DNA of 64,000 nt from Flavobacterium restrictum (GCF_007097245.1 NZ_VJZT01000001.1:1-64000), one strand, 5' to 3'; positions 16,938 through 26,244 are shown, counted from the stretch's first letter. Made by a program: numbers and translations. The notes: a model not told the origin generated them from the sequence alone.

Positions 16938-18176
16938 ATGACAACACTATTCATCAACATCAAAGAGTTGCTTCAAATTCGAGAAATTTCAGTATTGAAA
17001 GTTTCTGGTGCCGAAATGGCTATTTTACCAAGTTTAAAAAACGCTTATTTAGTTGTAGAAAATGACATCATAACTGGTTTTGGTTCGATGGATAATTTAC
17101 CCAAAATAGCCGCCGATACCATTATTGATGCTACGGGAAAAATGATTTTGCCCACTTGGTGCGACAGCCACACACATTTAGTTTATGCTGGAAATCGAGA
17201 GCAAGAATTTGTAGATCGCATCAACGGTATGACCTATGAAGAAATTGCCAATCGGGGCGGTGGGATTTTGAATTCGGCTCAAAAACTCAATGAAACGTCC
17301 GAAGCGGAAATTTTTAATCAATCCAAAGTACGCCTCCAAGAAATCATGCGTTTGGGAACTGGTGCCGTTGAAATTAAATCGGGTTACGGACTTACAGTAG
17401 ATGGCGAACTCAAAATGCTCCGGGTTATTCAACAATTAGCAGCGCAATTTCCGATTACAATAAAAGCAACTTTTTTAGGTGCACACGCATTTCCATTGGA
17501 ATATAAAAACAATAGAAAGGGCTATATTGATTTGATAATCAACGAAATGTTGCCTCGAATTGCCCAAGATAATTTGGCTGATTTTATAGATGTTTTTTGT
17601 GAAAAAGGGTATTTTACTGTTGCCGAAACCGAAGAAATTATGCAAGCGGGCATTCAATTTGGCTTACAACCAAAAATTCATGTCAATCAATTCCATTCCA
17701 TTGGCGGCATTCAAGCAGGAGTAAAGTACAACGCACTTTCGGTAGATCATTTAGAAATACTACATCCCGCCGATATTGAAGTTTTAAAAAACACCCAAAC
17801 AATGCCAGTTGCCTTGCCTTCCTGTTCCTATTTTTTGAGTATTCCGTACACACCAGCGCGCGAAATGCTCGCCGCAGGCTTACCATTAGCACTCGCAACC
17901 GACTATAATCCAGGCTCTACACCTTCGGGAAATATGAATTTTGTGGTGGCTACGGCTTGCATCAAAATGAAAATGACTCCAGAGGAAGCTATAAATGCGG
18001 CTACCATTAATGGTGCTTATGCGATGGGGTTATCGGAAACGCACGGCAGTATTACCATTGGCAAAAAAGCCAACTTTATACTGACCAAACCCATTGCGTC
18101 CTATTATCAATTGCCGTATGCTTTTGGCAGTAATTTGATTGATACCGTATTTATTGCTGGGCAGCGTATAAAATAA
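16938..18176 (+). CDS. hutI: Imidazolonepropionase
   Basis: 412 aa, full length. Hydrolyses 4-imidazolone-5-propanoate to N-formimino-glutamate, the third step of histidine breakdown, in the cytoplasm. Metal-binding DSHTH (His78, His80), then the family sequence VYAGNREQEF, ANRGGGILNSA, VEIKSGYGL, IKATFLGAHAFP, KIHVNQFHSIGG, SVDHLE and ATDYNPGSTPSGNM with the catalytic/metal Asp. It starts 7 bp after the glutaminyl cyclase gene, so they share a transcript. hutH, hutU and hutG are not in the window. Confidence 0.94.
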   Translation: MTTLFINIKELLQIREISVLKVSGAEMAILPSLKNAYLVVENDIITGFGSMDNLPKIAADTIIDATGKMILPTWCDSHTHLVYAGNREQEFVDRINGMTYEEIANRGGGILNSAQKLNETSEAEIFNQSKVRLQEIMRLGTGAVEIKSGYGLTVDGELKMLRVIQQLAAQFPITIKATFLGAHAFPLEYKNNRKGYIDLIINEMLPRIAQDNLADFIDVFCEKGYFTVAETEEIMQAGIQFGLQPKIHVNQFHSIGGIQAGVKYNALSVDHLEILHPADIEVLKNTQTMPVALPSCSYFLSIPYTPAREMLAAGLPLALATDYNPGSTPSGNMNFVVATACIKMKMTPEEAINAATINGAYAMGLSETHGSITIGKKANFILTKPIASYYQLPYAFGSNLIDTVFIAGQRIK

Positions 18177-18205
18177 CAACAGGACTCTTTTGGGATTCCT
18201 GTTGT
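18176..18205. terminator. Hairpin between convergent hutI and oxyR
   Basis: A 9-bp perfect stem (18176-18184 with 18197-18205) begins at the hutI stop codon. The T tract after it is weak, so termination may be partial. Confidence 0.5.
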
Positions 18206-18218
18206 AGTATTATCGGTG

Positions 18219-19160
18219 TTATTTTTTGGATACAGGACTTATAATTTGGACATTCTGAAAAACAATTGCGCCTTTTATAACACCAGCAATAGTGCTTCTT
18301 AAGGCATCGATAATTTGTATTTTGAGTTCACTTTTTGGATAAATCAAGCTGACTTCTCGTGCTGGTTTGGGTTCCTTGAAGTGGCGTAATTTTAGCTTGT
18401 CGGCTTCTTTCAAATCCAGCGTATGCAAGTACGGAAGTAATGTGGTACCGAGTCCTTCATCGGCTAATTTGATTAAGGTTTCAAAACTGCCGCTTTCTAT
18501 TTGAAAATGGTTGACTTCGTTTTTTGAACCGTTTTTACACAAATTCAAGACACCATCTCGAAAGCAATGTCCATCTTGCAACAATAAAATTTCGTCTAAA
18601 TTCAAATCTGAAACTTCAATTTCTTCTTTCTCAAAATGATGGTGATTTTCAGGGATATAGGCTACAAATGGCTCGAAATAAAGGACGATTTCTTTAATTT
18701 TTTCTTCCATCAAAGGCGTGGCAGCTATGGCTGCATCCAAATGTCCGTTGTTGAGTTTGGTAATGATTTCGGCAGTATTTAACTCTTCGATAATCAATTT
18801 TATTTTTGGATATTTTTTTATAAAATTGTTCAAAAACATAGGCAATAAAGTTGGCATTATTGTAGGGATAATTCCCAATCGAAATTCGCCACCTACAAAC
18901 CCTTTTTGTTGTTCCACAATATCTTGAATGCGATCCGCTTCGTTGACAATGTTTTTGGCTTGGGTTACAATTTTTTGACCAATATCAGTAAGTTGTATGG
19001 GTTTTTTGGTTCTATCAAAAATTTGAATGCTTAATTCATCTTCAATTTTTTGAATCTGCATGCTTAAGGTGGGCTGTGTAACAAAACATTTTTCTGCGGC
19101 GAGAGTGAAATTTTTATATTCGGCTACAGCAAGTACGTATTTGAGTTGAGTGATTGTCAT
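18219..19160 (-). CDS. oxyR: Hydrogen-peroxide-sensing LysR-type regulator OxyR
   Basis: 313 aa from the ATG at 19160; the frame is open further upstream, but the LysR DNA-binding domain begins at this Met (MTITQLKYVLAVAEYKNFTLAAEKCFVTQP, helix-turn-helix about 18-40). The substrate domain contains Cys199 and Cys208 in GHCFRDGVLNLC, the same spacing and numbering as the redox disulfide pair of E. coli OxyR, so peroxide sensing is well supported. It is divergent from a beta-carbonic anhydrase gene with 249 bp between the start codons, and LysR regulators often control a divergent neighbour. Confidence 0.9.
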   Translation of the reverse strand: MTITQLKYVLAVAEYKNFTLAAEKCFVTQPTLSMQIQKIEDELSIQIFDRTKKPIQLTDIGQKIVTQAKNIVNEADRIQDIVEQQKGFVGGEFRLGIIPTIMPTLLPMFLNNFIKKYPKIKLIIEELNTAEIITKLNNGHLDAAIAATPLMEEKIKEIVLYFEPFVAYIPENHHHFEKEEIEVSDLNLDEILLLQDGHCFRDGVLNLCKNGSKNEVNHFQIESGSFETLIKLADEGLGTTLLPYLHTLDLKEADKLKLRHFKEPKPAREVSLIYPKSELKIQIIDALRSTIAGVIKGAIVFQNVQIISPVSKK

Positions 19161-19178
19161 GGATAGTATTTTGTGATA

Positions 19179-19186
19179 CAAATATA
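19179..19186 (-). promoter_or_regulatory. Candidate -7 box (TATATTTG) for oxyR
   Basis: Perfect TAnnTTTG on the minus strand, 18 bp before the oxyR ATG; it supports the ATG at 19160. No clear -33 TTG. Confidence 0.5.
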
Positions 19187-19352
19187 AAAACAATAAATTT
19201 AACTGATAGTTGTTTTGGAACTTTGTTGTAAAATTTTGTTGCGATTTTTTTTTGACGGAATAAAACCATCCTAATTTTCTCAACAGTATAATTATAACAG
19301 CTTCTTGAAAATACGTTAGAAAATCAATTTGCGTACAAAATGGTTTTTGCAT

Positions 19353-19385
19353 TTGATGAAATACGTTTTTTTAGCTTTATATTTG
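19353..19385 (+). promoter_or_regulatory. Promoter of the carbonic anhydrase gene
   Basis: TTG (19353-19355), 22-bp spacer, TATATTTG (19378-19385). The box ends 24 bp before the ATG at 19410, which argues against the upstream in-frame starts. Confidence 0.55.
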
Positions 19386-19409
19386 ATACCAATAAAACAC
19401 AATACATCG

Positions 19410-20045
19410 ATGAGCGATTTTTATAAAAAAATAATAGAAAACAACAAGAAATGGGTAGAAAATTCTTTGGCGAGTGATCCTAATTATTTTCAGGATTTAG
19501 CCAAAGGGCAAACACCGCCATTGTTATGGATAGGTTGCTCGGATAGTAGAGTCCCTGCCAATGAGATTGTTGGGGCGAAACCAGGCGAAGTTTTTGTACA
19601 TAGAAATATTGCTAACATGGTTGTGCACTCGGATATGAATATGTTGAGTGTGCTGGATTACGCTGTAAATGTTTTGAAAGTGAAGCACGTTTTAGTATGT
19701 GGTCATTACGGTTGTGGCGGTGTAAAAGCAGCTATGGGTAACGATTCGATAGGGATTATTGACAACTGGATTCGCCATATTAAGGATGTTTACAGGTTGC
19801 ATCATGTGTATCTTGACGCTATTGAAGACGAAAATGATCGTTTTAATGCCTTTGTTGAAATCAATGTAAAAGAACAAGTTTTTGATTTGGCCAAAACTTC
19901 GATAGTGCAATCCGCTTGGAAAAACGGTCAAGAAGTAACGCTTCATGGCTGGGCTTACGGTTTGAATTCAGGATTTATTACTGATTTGGACGTAAATATT
20001 AGCTCGGATGCCGATTTAGATTCGGTTTATCAATTGAAGTTTTAG
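19410..20045 (+). CDS. Beta-class carbonic anhydrase
   Basis: 211 aa from ATG 19410; the frame extends upstream to 19329 but the promoter lies inside that extension. Converts CO2 and water to bicarbonate. Zinc ligands and dyad are plain: Cys43, Asp45 and Arg47 in GCSDSRVPA, and His99 and Cys102 in HYGCGG. Also seen are HRNIANMV and the C-terminal TLHGWAYGLNSG typical of the group. Supplies bicarbonate for carboxylation reactions. It is divergent from oxyR and followed by a terminator. Confidence 0.92.
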   Translation: MSDFYKKIIENNKKWVENSLASDPNYFQDLAKGQTPPLLWIGCSDSRVPANEIVGAKPGEVFVHRNIANMVVHSDMNMLSVLDYAVNVLKVKHVLVCGHYGCGGVKAAMGNDSIGIIDNWIRHIKDVYRLHHVYLDAIEDENDRFNAFVEINVKEQVFDLAKTSIVQSAWKNGQEVTLHGWAYGLNSGFITDLDVNISSDADLDSVYQLKF

Positions 20046-20069
20046 ATCAATGGTTGTAGTAGGATTTTA

Positions 20070-20093
20070 AAACTGCTTTTGGGCAGTTTTTTT
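20070..20093 (+). terminator. Terminator after the carbonic anhydrase gene
   Basis: A 7-bp stem (20070-20076 with 20083-20089) and T run, touching the stop codon of the convergent gene. Confidence 0.75.
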
Positions 20094-21294
20094 AATCCTC
20101 ATTGTCTAAATTTTCATTAAAGGACGACGGTAATAATGTGGGAATAAATTTGATGAGAATGGGAAGTAATAAACTCCCACCAGGAAGTAAAAAAATGGTT
20201 AATGACGGTATGGTTTTGCAAATATCCAAAAGTTGTTTTTTTACTTTTTTCTTTTCTTTTTCGTCTAAATCTCTTCGGGTTGAATAGGCGAGAAGGAGCA
20301 TTAATTCCTTGCTTTCTGTGATTTCCTTAATCAATCTCTTTTTATTACGTGTTACCAAGGTCGCTACACTTTGGGTAGTTTGATCATAAAAATGCTTTAC
20401 TGGATTTGAATAATTAAAATAAGGAATTTCTTTTTTATAATTGGTGATAAAAGCATTTGTACTGGCAATACTTTGTGTTACAAATTCGTCAGGAATGGCA
20501 ATTAATTGCGCTAATGAATGCAAAAAATAGGCTTCGTTATTTTCTATTAAACCATCACTCCACAACGCCATTCCAGCAATATCTATTAAATATTGTTTTT
20601 CTAAATCATTGGTAAAATAGTCTAATTGTAATGTTTCTAGTGTTACGGTAGCATTTTTTGAAAATTTACTGTAGCGAATCGAAGCTTCAAATAATTTGAT
20701 TAATAAGTCATCATATTGGGTTTTGTTGGACTTGATTTTGAGTGCCAAAGTCACAATATTTACAACCGTTTCTTCTATTTTTTTGAGATATTTTTCGGGA
20801 ATTTCATTGTGAATCAAATATTGTTGAAAAGCCAATACATCAATAAACAATAAGGCATTGGTAACTAAATGCGAAAAATTTTTGCCAATAATGCTATCAT
20901 TCGTTTGTACACGCTCCGCTATTATTTTTTCTAAAGTTAAGGAAGGAGTATTTTTTGGGAGTATTTTTTTGAACAAATTAAATCCTTGTGGATCCATTTG
21001 ATTGTAAAAACCGACTACTTTGTCTATAAAAATCTCCGAATCTAGATCGTGGCTGTTTAGTGTATAAATCCCAAAAAGCGTGTTCAGTAAGGCTACTTTT
21101 GATATTTCTTCTTTGAACCAACCTGTAGTGTCAATGGTGACAATGGTGTCAAACGAAATAATGTGTCCATATATGAAACCAGTGTTTCTTACTTTTTGGT
21201 AAAAGGAAGCATTAGTTTCAGGAACTTTATTTTTTGGGAATTGTTGTTCTACAAAAAATTTAGTAATCCAGCCAGACGTTGATGGGTTAATCAT
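20092..21294 (-). CDS. LETM1-related protein (biofilm-associated type)
   Basis: 400 aa, no signal peptide. The N-terminus (MINPSTSGWITKFF) and long alpha-helical body fit the LETM1-related proteins of Flavobacteriia. The C-terminal 90 residues carry the LETM1-like segment: KELMLLLAYSTRRDLDEKEKK, then LLDICKTIPSLTIFLLPGGSLLLPILIKFIP, which includes a hydrophobic, probably membrane-associated helix. A TerB-like region (about 220-260, GMALWSDGLIENNEAYFL) precedes it. Mitochondrial LETM1 works in K+/H+ or Ca2+ exchange and ribosome binding; the bacterial role is not established. Confidence 0.75.
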   Translation of the reverse strand: MINPSTSGWITKFFVEQQFPKNKVPETNASFYQKVRNTGFIYGHIISFDTIVTIDTTGWFKEEISKVALLNTLFGIYTLNSHDLDSEIFIDKVVGFYNQMDPQGFNLFKKILPKNTPSLTLEKIIAERVQTNDSIIGKNFSHLVTNALLFIDVLAFQQYLIHNEIPEKYLKKIEETVVNIVTLALKIKSNKTQYDDLLIKLFEASIRYSKFSKNATVTLETLQLDYFTNDLEKQYLIDIAGMALWSDGLIENNEAYFLHSLAQLIAIPDEFVTQSIASTNAFITNYKKEIPYFNYSNPVKHFYDQTTQSVATLVTRNKKRLIKEITESKELMLLLAYSTRRDLDEKEKKKVKKQLLDICKTIPSLTIFLLPGGSLLLPILIKFIPTLLPSSFNENLDNED

Positions 21295-21366
21295 TATTTT
21301 AAATTAAAAGCACAAAGCTATGTTATTTTATGATTTTAAAGTGGGAATGGAGTTAAGTTTTAATTA

Positions 21367-21936
21367 TCATTCTCGGGATTTTTTGTTCAAAAAACACAAA
21401 TCAATGATGGTCCCAATTCTACTCGCTCTAGTTTCAGTCCTTTTGGCTTGGTTGAGCCAGTATAGGTAGCTTTTTCGATAGGAAGGGCTAAAGGTTTGAT
21501 AGTTTTTATAGGCGATTTTATTAGCCTCAAATGCCGTTTTTAAATCCTCGGGAAGGATTAAATTTTCAACTTCGTCTAAAGATTCCCAGGAGCCATTTTG
21601 CTTGGCAATTTCAATTTTTGCTAGCCCACTTTGATGAATTAAATTTTGTTTGATCAAATTTTCGATATAGGTTTTATTGAGTTTGCTCCATACGCTTTTT
21701 GTTTTTCGGGGTGTAGAAAGCTGTTTTCGGCGTTCTTCATCGACTTTTTTCACAACCGAATCAATCCAACCATAACAGATTGCTACTTGAACGGCTTCTT
21801 CCCAACGCATGCTTTCATTAGCACTACTTACTTTATAAAAAATCAGGTAAATACCTGTGGACGAATGGTGGTTGTCATGAAGCCATGCCCGCCATTCGTC
21901 AGTATTTTTAAAATAATGCAATTCTTTTTCTTCCAA
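21367..21936 (-). CDS. YdeI/OmpD-associated-family protein
   Basis: 189 aa, cytoplasmic. Characteristic pieces are FKNTDEWRAWLHDNHHSSTGIYLIFYK, MRWEEAVQVAICYGWIDS, the RRKQLSTPRKTKSVWSKLNK segment, the helical middle (SGLAKIEIAKQNGSWESLDEVE) and the closing YLYWLNQAKRTETRASRIGTII. Members occur widely in bacteria; some are reported to affect bacteriocin or antimicrobial tolerance, but the mechanism is unknown. The next upstream gene on the same strand is sodC (24-bp gap), so the two probably share a transcript. Confidence 0.82.
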   Translation of the reverse strand: MEEKELHYFKNTDEWRAWLHDNHHSSTGIYLIFYKVSSANESMRWEEAVQVAICYGWIDSVVKKVDEERRKQLSTPRKTKSVWSKLNKTYIENLIKQNLIHQSGLAKIEIAKQNGSWESLDEVENLILPEDLKTAFEANKIAYKNYQTFSPSYRKSYLYWLNQAKRTETRASRIGTIIDLCFLNKKSRE

Positions 21937-21960
21937 AAAAATAAAATTTAAACCCTTTTT

Positions 21961-22488
21961 TTATTTAATTATTGCTGTACAAGCCACTCTAGCACCAGCA
22001 TTTCCTGAAGGTTGCGTTACAAAATCATCAGCTCCTTGGTGTACAATTAATCCTTTGCCTAGAATATCTTTGGTGGCATCACCGCAACCTATGCACCATT
22101 GATCCGTAGTTAGTGTAATTGAGCCATTTCCTTTTTCATCGGCAATAAAGTTCCCAATATCTCCTTTATGATAGGCGTCTGACCCCCATTGTCCGTGATT
22201 TTTGAAAGTAGGATTCCAATGTCCTCCCGCTGAACTTCCATCAGCAGCGGAACAATCTGATTTTTCGTGAATGTGTATGGCATGAATACCGGGTTTTAGT
22301 CCAGCAATTTTGGCTATAAAAGTGACTTTACCGTTTTTTTCGATAAACGAAGCCGTGCCCGAAACGCTGCTGTTGCTTTTTGCCTCAAAAGCAATTGTCA
22401 ATTTTTTGGAATCGCTAGATTTAGTATTGGTTTTGCAACTAATGCCTATTGCGAGTAGTAATGCGATGGGAATAATTATTTTTTTCAT
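21961..22488 (-). CDS. sodC: Cu,Zn superoxide dismutase, lipoprotein
   Basis: 175 aa. A lipoprotein signal (MKKIIIPIALLLAIGISC, Cys18) places it in the periplasm or at a membrane. It dismutates superoxide to oxygen and peroxide. Metal ligands are HIHEKSDCSA (His72, His74), GGHWNPT (His90), NHGQWG (His98), AYHKGD (His107) and the copper His in GLIVHQGADDF (His150). Cys79 and Cys170 in ARVACTA are placed for the family disulfide; WCIGCG adds an extra Cys pair. It lies near oxyR, but no shared operator is visible. Confidence 0.92.
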   Translation of the reverse strand: MKKIIIPIALLLAIGISCKTNTKSSDSKKLTIAFEAKSNSSVSGTASFIEKNGKVTFIAKIAGLKPGIHAIHIHEKSDCSAADGSSAGGHWNPTFKNHGQWGSDAYHKGDIGNFIADEKGNGSITLTTDQWCIGCGDATKDILGKGLIVHQGADDFVTQPSGNAGARVACTAIIK

Positions 22489-22722
22489 TTTGTTTTTTTT
22501 GATGGTATAAATTTAAGCATAAAAATGGGTTTTTGATTTAAATTATCCTAAATCTGTTGCGGTTATTTATAGGTTTCAAAAACTTTTATTCGTTTGTAAA
22601 CTATTTAGTGCTAAAATAAACGGTATTAAAAAACAACAAAAACGGATTATGATGAATGTAAGTACTATGAAATTTAGTATTTTTACTAGGTTTAATATGA
22701 TAATCTTTTAAAAAACTACAAA

Positions 22723-23157
22723 ATGAAAAAAATCAGTATGCTGCTATCGCTTTTATTTTTGACTTTAATGTCATGTAAAACAACCCAAAAGACTATGAAC
22801 ACAACCAATTCGTTATCGGGTACTTGGGAATTGAATTATATCACTGGACCTAGAATTACCTTTGATGGTTTGTATCCTAATAAAAAACCAACTATTATTT
22901 TTGACTTGATCGAAAATAGGGTTTCAGGAAATAATAGTTGCAATTCGTTCACAGGAAAACTGAATGTTGACGGTGCTAAAATTAATTTCAAAACCCCAAT
23001 GGCCGTTACCAAAATGATGTGTATGGACGGTATGCAAGGTGAAACTATCTTCATGTCAACACTTGATAAAATAGATTCCTATACTATATCAGAAGATGGT
23101 AAAGTATTGATTTTTAATATGGAAGGCATGATGATGATGCGTTTTGATAAAAAATAA
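22723..23157 (+). CDS. META-domain (HslJ-like) lipoprotein
   Basis: 144 aa. Lipoprotein signal MKKISMLLSLLFLTLMSC (Cys18). The mature part is a single META domain: LSGTWELNYITGPRI, KKPTIIFDLIENRVSGNNSCNSFTGKLNVDG (the GNxxCNxFxG core), MAVTKMMCMDGMQGETIFMSTLDKIDSYTI and a closing Met-rich strand. E. coli HslJ is a heat-inducible outer-membrane-associated protein linked to novobiocin tolerance; the role here is unknown. It is followed by its own terminator. Confidence 0.85.
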   Translation: MKKISMLLSLLFLTLMSCKTTQKTMNTTNSLSGTWELNYITGPRITFDGLYPNKKPTIIFDLIENRVSGNNSCNSFTGKLNVDGAKINFKTPMAVTKMMCMDGMQGETIFMSTLDKIDSYTISEDGKVLIFNMEGMMMMRFDKK

Positions 23158-23166
23158 AATTGTGAT

Positions 23167-23201
23167 AAAGCCTATTTTAAAATATAAAACAGGCTTTTTT
23201 T
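23167..23201 (+). terminator. Terminator after the META-domain gene
   Basis: The outer stem AAAGCCT/AGGCTTT continues, after one mismatch, into an AT-rich inner stem, followed by a T run. Confidence 0.72.
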
Positions 23202-23220
23202 AATCTTAATCATTGGAACT

Positions 23221-23736
23221 ATGAAAACAAAAATAATACTTTCGTTAAGTTTTCTTTTAGCCTTAATAACTTTTGGATTTGCGCAACAGGAAACCAAAAA
23301 ACAACGCAAAGAAACTCAAAAAATAGAAAGTCAAAAAGAAACCGCACTTTTAATTGATTCCAAAACGTTTGTTTTTGTGGCTACTCGTGCTTTGCCACAA
23401 GGATATAAAAGTGTTGACTTAACAACGAATCCTAATTTTGTACAATTTGAACCCGCATTCATCAAAAGTGAGATGCCTTATTTTGGAAAAGCAACAGGAA
23501 GTGTCGCTTATGGCGGCGGCGGCGGTTTGGATTTTGAAGGTATTCCAGAAAAATACACGTTTACCAAAAGTGACAAATCCTATGCAATCAAAGCTGTGGT
23601 GAGAGGCGAGAAGGATTCGTATACAATTTCGCTCACCGTTTTTTTTACAGGAAATGCCTCAATGACCATCAGTAGCAACACGAGATCCAGTATTTCGTAC
23701 ACGGGAACTATATCTAAATCAAATAAAAAAAAATAA
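23221..23736 (+). CDS. DUF4251-domain secreted protein
   Basis: 171 aa. Signal peptide MKTKIILSLSFLLALITFGFAQ. A short charged linker is followed by the DUF4251 domain (about 45-165): FVFVATRALPQGYKSVDLTTNPNFVQ, MPYFGKATGSVAYGGGGGLDFEG, and the paired strands YTISLTVFFTGNASMTISSNTRSSISYTG. The family is periplasmic and of unknown function. The M20 amidohydrolase gene starts 21 bp later. Confidence 0.83.
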   Translation: MKTKIILSLSFLLALITFGFAQQETKKQRKETQKIESQKETALLIDSKTFVFVATRALPQGYKSVDLTTNPNFVQFEPAFIKSEMPYFGKATGSVAYGGGGGLDFEGIPEKYTFTKSDKSYAIKAVVRGEKDSYTISLTVFFTGNASMTISSNTRSSISYTGTISKSNKKK

Positions 23737-23757
23737 CCCCCCAACAACCCTAATAAC

Positions 23758-25083
23758 ATGAAAAAAAATAGAATCGCATTCGCAGCACTTTTGCTTACTA
23801 CACTAGGTTTGCAAGCGCAATCGTCATTAGACTTTAAAAAAATAACAGTCCTTTCAAATGCCGATGGTGACCGATTAGTAACCATTTTTAAGGACATTCA
23901 CGCCAATCCTGAATTAGGATTTATGGAAGTGAGAACCGCCGCAATTGTAGCCAAAGAGTTGAAATCTCTTGGATTTACGGTAATGACTGGCATTGGTAAA
24001 ACGGGAGTGGTAGCAACACTAAAAAATGGGGATGGTCCAATTGTCATGTACCGCGCTGATATGGATTGCAATGCCGTTAAAGAAACCACAGGCTTGCCTT
24101 ATGCAAGTGCCAAAATGATGGTAAATCCTGATGGTATCGAGGTTCCCGTTGCGCACCTTTGCGGACATGATGCGCACACCACCTGGATGTTGGGCATTGC
24201 CAAAAATATGGTTGCCATGAAAAATCAATGGAAAGGTACACTTATCATGATTGGTCAACCTGCCGAAGAGCCAGGAGGAGGAGCCGCAGCCATGGAAGCT
24301 GAAATGTATAAAAAAGGGGTTCCTGAACCAGATTATTTATTAGGAATGCACACCGCTCCGCTAGAAGTGGGGTACTATTTGAACGCTGCAGGCCCTAGAA
24401 TGGCGGGAGCAGATCAATTTGATGTTACGTTTCACGGTATAGGCGGTCATGGTTCATCGCCTAATCTTGCCGTTGACCCAATTGTGATGGCGGCTAATGC
24501 GATTTTGCAATACCAAACAATCATTAGTAGAAACAACGAACCACAAGCTCCAGCGGTTATTACCGTTGGAGCCGTTCAAGCGGGAATTGATAATAATGTT
24601 ATTCCAGCATCGGCTACTTTGAAATTGAATACTCGTTTTTTTAATTATACCGTTCGTGATTCGATTCTTAAGAGGATTGAAAGAGTAAATCTGGGAATTG
24701 CTATTGCCAATAATTTACCAAAGGAATTGTATCCCACTCTTACTATGAAAGGGCGTGTTTCTCCTTTGACCAATGATAAAATGATGGTCGATAAAATTGA
24801 TGTTGCACTAGAAAAATTGGTTGGTCCTGGCAAAAACATACAAGGATTTCCCGCGGTTATGGGTTCCGAGGATTTTCAGCATCTTGTAATTAATAACAAG
24901 AAAACGGTGTATGACTATTTTTTGGTGGGAATTGCAAGTGCTGCGGATAGTGCCAAAGCTAGAAAAGAAGGTAAAATGTTTCCGTATTCTAATCATAATG
25001 GCGATTTCAAAGTTGATTTGACCGCTATTCCGTTTGGTGTTACCCTAGGAACAACTGCTTTACTAGAAATGTTTCAAAAATAA
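23758..25083 (+). CDS. M20-family amidohydrolase/peptidase, secreted
   Basis: 441 aa. Signal peptide MKKNRIAFAALLLTTLGLQAQ, so it is exported. M20D-type metalloenzyme (hippurate/N-acyl-amino-acid hydrolase-like): HANPELGFMEVRT, MYRADMDCNAVKE (metal Asp), HLCGHDAHTTWMLG (metal His), GQPAEEPGGGAAAME (catalytic/metal Glu), GMHTAPLEVG, and the dimerisation/lid sequence HGSSPNLAVDPIVMAA. MGSEDFQHLV near the C-terminus completes the site. The natural substrate is unknown; amide-linked aminoacyl or indole conjugates are typical for the family. Confidence 0.87.
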   Translation: MKKNRIAFAALLLTTLGLQAQSSLDFKKITVLSNADGDRLVTIFKDIHANPELGFMEVRTAAIVAKELKSLGFTVMTGIGKTGVVATLKNGDGPIVMYRADMDCNAVKETTGLPYASAKMMVNPDGIEVPVAHLCGHDAHTTWMLGIAKNMVAMKNQWKGTLIMIGQPAEEPGGGAAAMEAEMYKKGVPEPDYLLGMHTAPLEVGYYLNAAGPRMAGADQFDVTFHGIGGHGSSPNLAVDPIVMAANAILQYQTIISRNNEPQAPAVITVGAVQAGIDNNVIPASATLKLNTRFFNYTVRDSILKRIERVNLGIAIANNLPKELYPTLTMKGRVSPLTNDKMMVDKIDVALEKLVGPGKNIQGFPAVMGSEDFQHLVINNKKTVYDYFLVGIASAADSAKARKEGKMFPYSNHNGDFKVDLTAIPFGVTLGTTALLEMFQK

Positions 25084-25140
25084 ATTGCAATTTAAACAAT
25101 AGATTTCAACTGCTTTTGTCTCCATATTAATACCACTTTT

Positions 25141-26229
25141 ATGAAAAACCCAACCCATTCCCATCTTCCTTTATGGTGTATAGTTGCGCCAATTTTGACT
25201 TGTTTCCTTTATGTTGGAGTTCAATTTGATTGGGGTAGTTTTTATCTTATTTTGCTCACAGTTGGTCTTATTGCGAGCATTTTGGCTGCGGTTCACCATG
25301 CCGAAGTAGTAGCGCTACGGGTAGGAGAACCATTAGGAACCTTGGTATTGGCAATTGCCATAACCACCATCGAAGTGGCATTGATTGTTTCCTTAATGCT
25401 TTCGGGGGGCAAAGATACTGCGGTGTTAGCAAGAGACACGATTTTTGCCACCGAAATGATTATTATCAACGGAATCGTGGGCGGTTGTCTACTAATTGGC
25501 GGTATTAAATTCAAAGAACAAAGCTATAAAATAGATGGGGTAAGTGCTGCATTAACCGTTTTGTCCGCCATATCGGTACTAACACTTATTTTGCCCAATT
25601 ATACCACTAGCGTTATGGGACCTGAATACAGTGACAGTCAATTGATTTTTGTTGCCATAATTTCATTAGTATTGTATGGTGCTTTTTTATTGATGCAAAC
25701 AGTCAAACATCGGGATTATTTTTTGCCTGAAAACGCTCAAGAACAGGAGGAAGCGCATGAGCATTCGCCAACCAACAAAACAAGTGGCATTAGTGCTATT
25801 TTACTGGTAATTAGTTTGATAGTGGTTGTTTTGGTAGCCAAGGCTTTGTCTCCAAGTATAGAAAACGGTATTGATTCGGTTGGTGCTCCAAAATCAGTTG
25901 TTGGAATTATTATTGCTATGGTTGTTTTGCTGCCAGAGGCTTTATCGGCACTCAAAGCGGCTCGCAAAAACCGCTTGCAAGCTAGTTTGAATCTCGCATT
26001 GGGTTCCGCATTAGCCAGTATTGGTTTAACGATTCCTGCGGTAGCGATTGTTTCTATTTTCTTTGGTTTGCCTTTGACGTTAGGAATCGATTTAAAATCA
26101 ACGGTACTGTTTGTCTTGTCGCTTTTTATTATTTCACTTTCCTTGCGAACAGGAAAAACAACTGTAGTACAAGGAATTGTATTGCTGGTTATCTTTTCGG
26201 TTTACCTTTTTACAACCATTGTTCCTTAA
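25141..26229 (+). CDS. Ca2+(Na+/K+)/H+ antiporter, ChaA type (CaCA superfamily)
   Basis: 362 aa with about ten transmembrane helices. The two inverted alpha-repeats of the CaCA superfamily are visible: GEPLGTLVLAIAITTIEVALIVSLM in the first half and ALIVVV...MVVLLPEALSALKAARKNRLQASLNLALGSALASIGLTIP in the second, with the ion-binding Glu of each (IEVAL, LPEAL). A His/Glu-rich cytoplasmic loop (EQEEAHEHSP, about 200-208) lies between the halves. Extrudes cations in exchange for protons. The NlpE-like lipoprotein follows closely. Confidence 0.88.
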   Translation: MKNPTHSHLPLWCIVAPILTCFLYVGVQFDWGSFYLILLTVGLIASILAAVHHAEVVALRVGEPLGTLVLAIAITTIEVALIVSLMLSGGKDTAVLARDTIFATEMIIINGIVGGCLLIGGIKFKEQSYKIDGVSAALTVLSAISVLTLILPNYTTSVMGPEYSDSQLIFVAIISLVLYGAFLLMQTVKHRDYFLPENAQEQEEAHEHSPTNKTSGISAILLVISLIVVVLVAKALSPSIENGIDSVGAPKSVVGIIIAMVVLLPEALSALKAARKNRLQASLNLALGSALASIGLTIPAVAIVSIFFGLPLTLGIDLKSTVLFVLSLFIISLSLRTGKTTVVQGIVLLVIFSVYLFTTIVP

Positions 26230-26244
26230 TTAAAATTGTCTAAA

